This document shows, in pieces, positions 1 to 5,624 of a DNA stretch of 5,947 nt (within the stretch, counting starts at the first letter, position 1; the number at the start of each line of letters is the position of its first letter). The notes below the pieces were generated by a model, which had not been told where the DNA came from, made no database searches, and saw only the letters and a program-made list of their open reading frames with translations. Where the stretch lies: contig CAJTOE010000149.1 in NCBI GenBank assembly GCA_910577805.1, forward strand, positions 1 through 5,947. Reading direction: 5' to 3'. Source of the DNA: an uncultured Oscillospiraceae bacterium. GTDB lineage: Bacteria > Bacillota > Clostridia > Oscillospirales > Oscillospiraceae. The position numbers and the translations under genes are program-made.

Positions 1-2045
1 TCGGCACAGATGAAAACTGTGTCACGAAAATCTTTCCCGACATGCTGACGGAAGGCAGCTATCCCCAGGCGGAGGGTGGGGCGCTGGTCACGGAAAACGC
101 CAGAGAGATGATGGGACTCCGGATTGGTGATGAAGTTACAGTGAGCACACCCGACGGCGCCGTTCATTCCTATCAGGTGACAGGGTTCTTAGGCAATGCC
201 CCTGGCCTGATGCGGCACGACGCCTATGGGCTTTTCCTGTGTATGGAAGATTATTATGCGATCTACCCCGGTGTCACGGAGGGTACGTCCGCCGGTTTTG
301 ATATTATGTACTATGTCCAATTCTCCAGCACCGGCAATATCCAGGGGAAGATCAGAGAAATCAAGTCGGTATTCCAGCTCTCAGACAGCCAGGTCGCGGA
401 AAACACAAAGCTGCTCGGCCTTCTGGGGCAGAGCAGGGATAGCTTCATGATGTTTATTTATGCCGCCGCAGGCATTCTCTTCGTGTTGGTTATGTGCGCT
501 GGCATCCTGATGATCGCCAGCAGCCTGAACAGCAATGTAGCACAGCGCACAGAGTTCTTTGGCCTGATGCGCTGCATCGGCGCTACGCCCAAACAGGTCA
601 TGCGCCTGGTTCGGAAAGAGGCGCTTGCCTGGTGCAGGTTCGCAATTCCTGCCGGTGTGGCCACCGGGATCGTTGTCATCTGGGTTTTGTGTGCAATCCT
701 GCGGTATCTGAGCCCCGGCTACTTCTCGGCAATGCCCGCCTTCGGCCTGAGCATACCAAGCGTGGCGGCCGGAATCCTGGTGGGACTGCTGACAGTACTG
801 TTTGCGGCCCGCTCCCCGGCCAAGTGCGCCTCCAAGGCCTCGCCGCTGGCAGCCGTGTCCGGAAGCGCCGGGGATACACGGCCTGTCCGGTCTGCGGCCA
901 ACACCAGACTGACACGGGTGGATACCGCCCTGGGCATCCACCACGCCGTCTCCAGCCGGAAAAACTATCTGCTCATGACCGGCTCCTTCGCCTTGAGCAT
1001 CGTCCTCTTCCTCTCCTTCTCCGTGACCGTTGACTTCATGCGCCACGCCCTGACACCCCTGCAGCCCTGGACGCCGGATTTATCCATCGTCAGCCCGGAC
1101 CGCACCTGTTCCGTGGACAGCAATCTGCTGGAGCGTCTCAATGAAATACCGGCAGTCAAAGCGGCCTATGGCCGGATGTTTGCCTACGGTGTGCCTGTTT
1201 CGGGAAGTGACGCAGTCCAGACAGCCGATCTGATCTCCTACGATATAAACCAGTTTGGCTGGGCAGAGGATTATCTGCTGGAAGGCTCTCTGGAGGCTGC
1301 CCAGCAGGCAACCGGTACCGGTCTGGTGGTGAAGGAGTCAGACAGCACCATAAAGGTCGGGGACACGATAACCGTTCAAGCCGGCGGGGTAGCCCAGGAA
1401 ATCAAAGTCGTTGGGATACTCTCTGACTGCCCGTTCAGCAACACCGACAGTGTTGGAATTATCATCTGCTCTGAGGACAGTTTCCGGCAGATAACTGGGC
1501 TGTCTGATTTTACCGTGATTGATATACAGTTGGTCCGGGGCGTCTCTGACAGTGAGGTCAGCTCAATCCATCAGATGGTGGGTACTCAGTATACTTTCTC
1601 AGATGAACGATTGGGAAACAGCAGTACGCGGGGGATTTACTACTGCTTCAATCTGTTTGTCTACGGTTTCCTGGTCCTGATTGCGCTGATCACAATTTTC
1701 AATGTGGTCAACAGTATCGCCATGAGCGTCGCCTCCCGGACAAAACAATATGGAGCATTCCGGGCCATCGGCCTGAGCACACGGCAGCTCTCCAAAATGG
1801 TTATTGCGGAAGCGGCTTCCTATGCCGCTTCCGGCATCATTGCAGGAAGCGTAGTCGGTATGCTCTCAAATCGTCTGCTCTTTGGTATGCTGATCGGTCA
1901 GAAATGGGGTGAGGCCTGGGGCATCCCCTGGTCGGAGCTGGGGATCATCCTCCTGATCATTCTGCTTTCTATCGCTTTGGCCGTACATGAGCCGATCAAG
2001 CGAATCCACAACATGTCCATCGTGGACACAATCAACTCACAATAA
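1..2045 (+). CDS. ABC transporter permease, FtsX/MacB-like, N-terminus cut by window edge
   Basis: The reading frame is open from base 3 to the TAA at 2043-2045, so the Met at 42 is internal and the true start lies upstream. Residues below count from that Met. Residues 1-130 resemble the extracytoplasmic MacB-type core domain. A first FtsX domain follows, with membrane segments near 136-161, 199-221 and 237-257 and the typical cytoplasmic motif EFFGLMRCIGATPKQV (171-186). A further membrane segment lies near 310-330, then a second extracytoplasmic domain (about 340-525). A second FtsX domain has segments near 533-558, 590-612 and 632-650 and the matching loop YGAFRAIGLSTRQL (570-583). This duplicated layout, with one more N-terminal segment expected upstream, fits the large permeases of Firmicute peptide/lipid exporters, which work with a separate cytoplasmic ATPase. 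That partner is probably upstream, outside the window. Substrate unknown; antimicrobial peptide export or resistance is a family-based guess. An intrinsic terminator starts nine bases after the stop, so this is the last gene of its transcript. Confidence 0.9.
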   Translation, partial: GTDENCVTKIFPDMLTEGSYPQAEGGALVTENAREMMGLRIGDEVTVSTPDGAVHSYQVTGFLGNAPGLMRHDAYGLFLCMEDYYAIYPGVTEGTSAGFDIMYYVQFSSTGNIQGKIREIKSVFQLSDSQVAENTKLLGLLGQSRDSFMMFIYAAAGILFVLVMCAGILMIASSLNSNVAQRTEFFGLMRCIGATPKQVMRLVRKEALAWCRFAIPAGVATGIVVIWVLCAILRYLSPGYFSAMPAFGLSIPSVAAGILVGLLTVLFAARSPAKCASKASPLAAVSGSAGDTRPVRSAANTRLTRVDTALGIHHAVSSRKNYLLMTGSFALSIVLFLSFSVTVDFMRHALTPLQPWTPDLSIVSPDRTCSVDSNLLERLNEIPAVKAAYGRMFAYGVPVSGSDAVQTADLISYDINQFGWAEDYLLEGSLEAAQQATGTGLVVKESDSTIKVGDTITVQAGGVAQEIKVVGILSDCPFSNTDSVGIIICSEDSFRQITGLSDFTVIDIQLVRGVSDSEVSSIHQMVGTQYTFSDERLGNSSTRGIYYCFNLFVYGFLVLIALITIFNVVNSIAMSVASRTKQYGAFRAIGLSTRQLSKMVIAEAASYAASGIIAGSVVGMLSNRLLFGMLIGQKWGEAWGIPWSELGIILLIILLSIALAVHEPIKRIHNMSIVDTINSQ

Positions 2046-2053
2046 TGATCGAG

Positions 2054-2092
2054 AGGCGGATCATCTCAAGAGGGATGACCCGCCTTTTCTTA
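2054..2092 (+). terminator. Rho-independent terminator of the permease transcript
   Basis: AGGCGGATCATC (2054-2065) pairs with GATGACCCGCCT (2074-2085), with one mismatch across 12 positions and an 8-base loop. The T-rich run TTTTCTT follows directly. It sits nine bases after the permease stop codon. The stem begins GC-rich and ends in T residues in the + direction, which fits termination of the + transcript. Confidence 0.85.
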
Positions 2093-2431
2093 CCTCTTTT
2101 TCCAATATGCTTGATGCCATTAAATTCTTATCTTATTCTGATGTAATTTATATGTTACGGCCACAAGTTATTAACAATTTAGTTGCAAATACCTGTAAAA
2201 TATTAAGTAAGCAAAGATATGGAAAAACAGGGAAAATCGAACTCGGAAATGGTATATTATATTCAACTTAACTAGCAATTCAAGCACTTTTCAGCGCCAT
2301 ATCTTTTCAATGCCCAATTGTGTAATAGATACAGTAATAGTACTTGCCACAGCTCACAAAGAGCAAGATGGAACTATTTAGTTGGTATTTTGAACGCGCA
2401 AAAAAGCACAAATAATGTCGAAAATAAGCGC

Positions 2432-2461
2432 GGCCCCTATTCCGCTATCAGAATAGAGGCC
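2432..2461 (-). terminator. Hairpin, possible minus-strand terminator
   Basis: GGCCCCTATTC (2432-2442) and GAATAGAGGCC (2451-2461) form an 11-position stem with one mismatch and an 8-base loop. Read on the minus strand it is followed by GCGCTTATTTTCG, which is T-rich but has no immediate U-run. It could act as a weak terminator for transcripts coming leftwards from the UvrA-like region, whose stop lies about 210 bases away. It also contains the stop codon of the short minus-strand frame at 2437-2505. The inverted repeat is certain; the terminator role is inference. Confidence 0.4.
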
Positions 2462-2505
2462 ACACCATAAATCGTTCTCTTGTATGCAATTTCTGTTTCA
2501 TACAT
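2437..2505 (-). CDS. Putative 22-residue small protein or gene remnant
   Basis: On the minus strand GGGAGG (2516-2511) lies five bases before an ATG at 2505-2503, which opens a 22-codon frame ending in TAG at 2439-2437. The peptide begins MYETEIAYKRTIYG and ends with a short hydrophobic stretch, ASILIAE. The Shine-Dalgarno is as good as those of the real genes in this window, but no clear promoter is visible upstream. The 3' end of the frame lies inside the hairpin at 2432-2461. I do not recognise the sequence. It could be a real small protein, the leftover 5' end of a lost gene, or chance. Confidence 0.25.
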   Translation of the reverse strand: MYETEIAYKRTIYGVASILIAE

Positions 2506-2671
2506 CTGAACCTCCCATCTGTTTGATCTATGGGGAATGAAGGGATAAACTGCCACAAAAACAGTCTATCAGTCGGATGTATGAACCAAATCAAAACGAG
2601 GTAAGAATTGTGTATTATTTGGGAAAAATCAGAGAAATGCCGCCCAGCTTTCATATGCCGGAACACAGCCC

Positions 2672-4057
2672 TTATCTCAGATATTGACCGGTCACGCGGT
2701 TGGGGCTGGCGGCCACTTCCTCCGGTGTTCCCGCCGCAACCACAAGCCCGCCCAACTCACCGCCGCCGCGGCCCATGTCGATGATAAAGTCGGCATTGCG
2801 GATCACGTCCAAGTCGTGTTCGATGACCACTACCGTGGCACTGTGCTCGATCAGTGTCTGGAACACACCCAGAAGCGTCCGCACATCCAGCGGGTGCAAG
2901 CCGATGGTAGGCTCGTCAAAGACAAAAACGGAGTCTGACTGGCTTCTCCCCATTTCGCTGGCCAGCTTCAGGCGCTGGGCCTCGCCGCCGGACAGGCTGG
3001 GGGGTTCCTCCTCCAAGGTCAGATAGCCCAGGCCCAGGTCCTTCAACACCTGCAGTCTCTGTCTGACCAGCTTCATGTTCTTGCAGGCCTCCAGGGCAGT
3101 GTTCACGTCCATAGCCATCAGCTCCGGCAGGGAGTAATCTCCATGCCGCACCTGATACGCTTCCCGCCCATAACGGGAGCCATGGCATTCCGGACAGGGA
3201 ATGACCACATCGGGTAAAAACTGCACGTCCAAATCAATGCAGCCTGTTCCATCGCACACCGGACAGCGCAGTTTCCCGGTATTATAGGAGAAATCACCGG
3301 CTTTGAACCCCAGCCTTTTCGCGTCCGGAGTCCTGGCAAAAATCTTCCGCAGTTCATCGTGGACGTTGGCGTAGGTTGCCACGGTGGAGCGGACGTTGAT
3401 GCCGATGGGCACAGCGTCAATGAGCTTTACCTGCCGGACGCCCTCCGCCTCCACGGCCCGAACGTGCTCCGGCAGCCTGGCGCCGTTGGCGCCAGCCTCC
3501 GGCCCCATCTCAATGAGCCAGTCGGCCTCGGACAAAATCTGGGTGTCGTGGTCCACCAGGAGCACCGAATTGCCGTCCGCCACCAGGTCGTGCATGACTC
3601 CAGTCAGCCCAACAATGTTAGAGGGGTGCAGGCCAATGGAGGGCTCGTCCAGCACATAGAGCACGCCCGTAGTGCGGTTGCGTACCGCCCGGGCCAGCTG
3701 CATCCGCTGCCGCTCCCCGGTGGAGAGAGTGGATGCCGCCCGGTCCAGCGACAGGTATCCCAGCCCCAGATCCATCAGCCGTTTGGCCACATCCTGAAAG
3801 GACTGGCAGATGTTTTCCGCCATGGGCCGCATCTCAGCCGGCAGGGAGGCGGGCACCCCGGCCACCCATTCCACCAGCCGGGCCAGCGGCATCCGGCAGA
3901 CCTCGTCCTGAGAGAGCCCCCGCAGCTTCGGCGCTCTTGCCGTCTCTGACAGCCGGGTACCGCCGCAGGCGGGGCAGGCCCCCTGTCTGAATATACCCAC
4001 CTGACTGCCCAAAACACCGACAGTATACCACGCAGTAATGTGCCGCCGCAAGGTCAT
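2672..4057 (-). pseudogene. Decayed UvrA-like ABC ATPase (drug-resistance-type excinuclease subunit A) lacking both Walker A motifs
   Basis: The 461-codon frame is clearly UvrA-like. The first ABC half has CPACGGTRL (28-36), a signature LSTGERQR (111-118), Walker B VLYVLDEPS (132-140) and an H-loop His170. The second half has a UvrA zinc motif C265-x2-C268-x19-C288-x2-C291, signature LSGGEAQR (355-362), Walker B VFVFDEPTIG (377-386) and H-loop VIEHD (411-415). UvrA proteins carry a Walker A segment (GxSGSGKS) ahead of each half, and neither is here. The first is missing because the frame begins just before CPACGG, with an in-frame TAA upstream (4069-4067) and no Shine-Dalgarno before the ATG at 4057. 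The second is missing because MGPEAGANG (184-192) runs straight into ARLPEHVRAVEAEG, a segment that normally follows the second Walker A. The short UvrA-like proteins of antibiotic producers and Firmicutes are, from memory, about 750-850 residues, so roughly 40% is gone. ATP binding is not expected. No stops interrupt what remains, so the damage may be recent, or the remnant may be kept; I favour a pseudogene. Confidence 0.8.
3477..3495. repeat. Perfect GC-rich 8-bp inverted repeat at the internal deletion point of the UvrA-like gene
   Basis: CTGGCGCC (3477-3484) and GGCGCCAG (3488-3495) are perfect reverse complements separated by three bases. They cover residues 189-194 of the UvrA-like frame, exactly where sequence before the second Walker A joins sequence from after it. 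The same bases include a short tandem GGCGCC unit. Such hairpins and microhomologies favour replication-slippage deletions, which would explain the in-frame loss. The repeat is seen directly; its causal role is inference. Confidence 0.6.
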
Positions 4058-4064
4058 ATCGCAA

Positions 4065-4075
4065 ACTTAACCAAT
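4065..4075. repeat. 11-bp direct repeat, left copy
   Basis: ACTTAACCAAT occurs here and again at 5598-5608. This copy lies just outside the truncated 5' end of the UvrA-like frame. The right copy lies at the 3' end of the DUF1648-like gene. It may be a shared regulatory element, a recombination scar or chance. Confidence 0.5.
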
Positions 4076-4080
4076 GGTTA
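4068..4080. promoter_or_regulatory. Short palindrome in the divergent intergenic region, possible operator
   Basis: TAACC (4068-4072) and GGTTA (4076-4080) form a 5-3-5 inverted repeat between the UvrA-like frame and the XRE regulator. It lies 33 bases upstream of the regulator's -35 box. XRE regulators often bind short palindromes near their own promoter, so autoregulation is possible. The palindrome is short and the assignment weak. Confidence 0.25.
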
Positions 4081-4113
4081 GGAAAACATGAATTACATCT
4101 GAATACGCCTCGA

Positions 4114-4142
4114 TTGTCGGCATGGGGCTATCCTCTTATACT
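4114..4142 (+). promoter_or_regulatory. Sigma-A-type promoter of the XRE regulator
   Basis: The -35 element TTGTCG (4114-4119) and -10 element TATACT (4137-4142) are separated by exactly 17 bases, matching 4/6 and 5/6 of the consensus. The predicted transcript start, around 4149-4151, lies 34-36 bases before the ATG at 4185. This makes the upstream in-frame ATG at 4122 an impossible start for this transcript. Confidence 0.65.
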
Positions 4143-4170
4143 TATCATAGGAGGCGCAAATCAATCTATG

Positions 4171-4176
4171 AGGGGG
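4171..4176 (+). promoter_or_regulatory. Ribosome binding site that fixes the regulator start at 4185
   Basis: AGGGGG ends eight bases before the ATG at 4185-4187, and the protein reads directly into the HTH domain from there. A second Shine-Dalgarno-like AGGAGG (4149-4154) lies at the probable 5' end of the mRNA. It is 13 bases from another ATG (4168) that opens only an eight-codon frame. Confidence 0.65.
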
Positions 4177-4184
4177 AATCTGCT

Positions 4185-5252
4185 ATGGAACTAAAACTTG
4201 GCGCCAATATTGCAGCACTCCGTCGAGCTAAAGGCATGACGCAGGAACAGCTTGCGGCTGCGCTTGGCATCTCGCCGCCGGCGGTCAGCAAATGGGAGAC
4301 AAACACCTCCTATCCCGATATCACCCTGCTCTGCCCGCTGGCCCGGGCGCTGGATACCAATGTCGATATGCTGCTAAATTATGAAAAGACGCTCCCGGAC
4401 GAGGAAGTGGTACAGAAAATCAATGACCTTCTGGCTCTCGCCAGGACAACGGGCTGGCAAGCGGCTGAGTCCGCACTGAAAAATCTGCTGCACCAGTACC
4501 CCACCAGTGTTTCTCTGAAATTCCACGGGGCTGGGCTCTACGCCGCTTTTCAGGTCATTTGTCCTGATGCTGGTACAGAGGAGCGTGCGGCTTGGGACCG
4601 CCAACGGAAGGAGTTGTTCCAAGCTGTCCATGCCAGCGGCTCTACCGAGTATTGGCAGTCTGCCGCCATCGCCCTGGCTGTCATGGCACTCTCCGAAAAT
4701 GCCCTGGACGAGGCCGAGAAACTGCTGCTGGAGCTTCCCAGGCTGTCCAGCGATCCCACTGTCATCTGGATGGAACTGTTTCTCCGCCGCGGTGAGCGGG
4801 AGCAGGCGGCTGAAACACTTCAAAAGCACCTTCTGCACCAGGCCCAGCAGATGCAGAGCTGTATGGTCTGCCTCTTGGACGAAAGACTGGGGTTTCCCGT
4901 TGAGGTATCCACAAAAATCAACGAGGCGCTTCGGCAATTCGAGTCCATGCTTTTTTGCCATACCCAGCTGAGCGACATCATGCAGGTAGAGTTGTTCCGC
5001 CGGGCCGGGCAGACGCAGAAGCTGATTGAAAACCTCTGCCGGTGCCTAGACGGGCTCAGCGTGCCCGCGCAGCCGCCCAATGAAGCTTTGTTCCCGGCTC
5101 TGCCCATACAGGACACGCATCATGAAGCCGATCAGCGACTGCGCCAGATCATTTATCTGTCCATTCAACAGGCCTGTCAGAGCGAGGAGTACAAAAACGA
5201 TCCAAACCTACGCGCGGCAATGAAGCGTCTGGAGGACATTTTTTCAACATAA
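4185..5252 (+). CDS. XRE-family helix-turn-helix transcriptional regulator with helical C-terminal domain
   Basis: The protein is 355 residues long. Residues 5-62 form a classic Cro/C1-type HTH: the first helix GANIAALRRAKG, then MTQEQLAAALGIS, the recognition helix around PPAVSKWET (31-39), and the conserved closing part YPDITLLCPLARALDTNVDMLL (43-64). The rest (about 70-355) is Leu/Ala/Glu-rich and predicted helical, resembling TPR-like sensor domains in Clostridia XRE regulators, but I cannot name its ligand. The start at 4185 is chosen from its ribosome binding site and promoter; the longer frame from 4122 adds 21 residues outside the HTH fold. The gene runs divergently from the UvrA-like remnant. 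It ends 13 bases before a separate promoter leading the DUF1648-like gene and ABC ATPase, with no terminator between, so read-through into that operon is possible. It probably controls itself and/or the neighbouring transporter genes (inference). The HTH assignment is firm; the target is not. Confidence 0.9.
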   Translation: MELKLGANIAALRRAKGMTQEQLAAALGISPPAVSKWETNTSYPDITLLCPLARALDTNVDMLLNYEKTLPDEEVVQKINDLLALARTTGWQAAESALKNLLHQYPTSVSLKFHGAGLYAAFQVICPDAGTEERAAWDRQRKELFQAVHASGSTEYWQSAAIALAVMALSENALDEAEKLLLELPRLSSDPTVIWMELFLRRGEREQAAETLQKHLLHQAQQMQSCMVCLLDERLGFPVEVSTKINEALRQFESMLFCHTQLSDIMQVELFRRAGQTQKLIENLCRCLDGLSVPAQPPNEALFPALPIQDTHHEADQRLRQIIYLSIQQACQSEEYKNDPNLRAAMKRLEDIFST

Positions 5253-5265
5253 ATGAAGAAAACAC

Positions 5266-5296
5266 TTGACCTTCCACAAACCGGAAGGTGTACGAT
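5266..5296 (+). promoter_or_regulatory. MerR-type promoter with elongated 19-bp spacer
   Basis: A -35 box TTGACC (5266-5271) and a -10 box TACGAT (5291-5296) are separated by 19 bases. This is longer than the usual 17 and is the hallmark of promoters activated by DNA distortion by MerR-family proteins. The spacer carries a perfect palindrome (listed separately). Expected transcription start is near 5303, just before the ribosome binding site GGAGGT (5305-5310) of the next gene, so the leader is very short. It should drive the DUF1648-like gene and the ABC ATPase. Confidence 0.8.
5269..5289. promoter_or_regulatory. MerR-family operator, CueR-like half-sites
   Basis: ACCTTCC (5269-5275), seven bases, then GGAAGGT (5283-5289) form a perfect 7-7-7 palindrome centred between the -35 and -10 boxes. 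From memory, the half-sites are those of the CueR-type copper-sensor operator of copA promoters, and related MerR-family members use similar ones. Geometry and position support a MerR-family activator. Copper as the signal is not supported by the genes that follow, and no MerR-family gene is visible here. Confidence 0.75.
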
Positions 5297-5317
5297 TCAC
5301 ATATGGAGGTAACCTAT

Positions 5318-5611
5318 ATGAACAAAAAGAGCTTTTGGCCATTCCCGTTCCTTATCCCCTTGTCCATCGCTGTCATCGTGGGCTGGTTCCTGCTTCCGGA
5401 CACGCTGGTCATGCAGGTCAGTATGAGCGGCCAACCCAGCAAGTCCATGCCCAAAGTCCTTGGGCTGCTCATTCCTATGGCCGCCGGTATGATAGGCGCT
5501 GCATATGCCTCCAGTGAGAAGGAGGAAAGGATGTGGTTCATATCTCTGGCATATAGGCTACCTCATATGCGCTTTTCCGCAAATTCCCTATCATCCTACT
5601 TAACCAATTGA
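5318..5611 (+). CDS. Small two-TM membrane protein, DUF1648/SdpI N-terminus-like, possibly with altered C-terminus
   Basis: The 97-residue protein starts at the ATG at 5318, seven bases after GGAGGT (5305-5310). The longer frame from GTG at 5288 overlaps the promoter and is rejected. Residues 7-26 form a first membrane helix. They are followed by LPDTLVMQVSMSGQPSKSMPK (26-46), which matches the DUF1648 pattern (LPD...H/Q...G.P....K). A second helix spans about 47-64. DUF1648 occurs alone or at the N-terminus of SdpI-type immunity/signalling proteins. The tail after residue 72 is not hydrophobic in frame. Dropping one base at codon 80 (5555-5557) would instead give a hydrophobic GYLICAF segment ending at TAA 5601-5603, so a frameshift near the end is possible. 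The gene leads the operon and is followed 13 bases later by the ABC ATPase start, suggesting a role with that transporter. Family assignment is moderate; function unknown. Confidence 0.7.
   Translation: MNKKSFWPFPFLIPLSIAVIVGWFLLPDTLVMQVSMSGQPSKSMPKVLGLLIPMAAGMIGAAYASSEKEERMWFISLAYRLPHMRFSANSLSSYLTN
5598..5608. repeat. 11-bp direct repeat, right copy
   Basis: ACTTAACCAAT, identical to 4065-4075. It covers the last codons of the DUF1648-like gene, just before the ribosome binding site of the ABC ATPase gene. The two copies bracket the regulator and the small membrane protein gene. Confidence 0.5.
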
Positions 5612-5624
5612 AAGGAGACTATCC

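Larger units (their letters stand above)
2093..2671. other. Gene-poor, AT-rich interval between convergent genes
   Basis: No convincing protein gene is present in this ~580-base stretch. By hand count, 2101-2280 is about 28% G+C (51 of 180), against about 60% in a sampled permease line (1081-1140) and 77% in a sampled line of the UvrA remnant (3661-3720). The composition rises gradually towards 2400. A 54-codon open stretch (2107-2271, +) starts with ATG but has no Shine-Dalgarno, is AT-biased and matches no family I recognise. A 7-base direct repeat GTAATAG occurs at 2322-2328 and 2334-2340. Weak promoter-like pairs such as TTGATG/TATTCT (2111-2116, 2134-2139; 17-base spacer) are expected by chance in such AT-rich DNA. 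The hairpin and the short minus-strand frame at 2432-2505 are listed separately. The interval could be the relic of a foreign insertion or a lost gene. Confidence 0.6.

Noticed and set aside
381..1046. Long minus-strand frame (221 codons) opposite the permease
   Set aside because: Low-complexity, Gly/His/Gln-rich translation typical of the antisense of a GC-rich gene; the + strand frame encodes a clear FtsX permease.
2107..2271. 54-codon + strand frame in the AT-rich interval
   Set aside because: It has no Shine-Dalgarno, sits just after a terminator, has AT-driven composition and no recognisable family. Open frames of this length occur by chance.
2448..2666. 72-codon minus-strand frame after the UvrA-like gene
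   Set aside because: GTG start without proper spacing to a ribosome binding site, and a composition unlike a real protein. It overlaps, in another frame, the better-supported 22-codon frame.
2093..2671. tRNA, CRISPR array or complete insertion sequence in the gene-poor interval
   Set aside because: No cloverleaf with a T-loop and acceptor pair, no regularly spaced repeats, and no transposase or matched terminal inverted repeats could be found by eye.
2610..2687. 25-codon + strand frame from GTG 2610 with a GAGG upstream
   Set aside because: Weak Shine-Dalgarno, GTG start, and it runs into the 3' end of the UvrA-like gene on the opposite strand; no family resemblance.
3359..3949. 196-codon + strand frame opposite the UvrA-like gene
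   Set aside because: Antisense shadow of a frame with unmistakable ABC signature and Walker B motifs; no ribosome binding site or family match.
4122..4184. N-terminal extension of the XRE regulator from ATG 4122
   Set aside because: It overlaps the -10 box (4137-4142), lies before the predicted transcript start, has no ribosome binding site, and adds residues outside the HTH fold. ATG 4185 has a good Shine-Dalgarno.
5288..5317. GTG start at 5288 for the DUF1648-like gene
   Set aside because: It lies inside the MerR-type operator and -10 region; ATG 5318 has a well-spaced GGAGGT.
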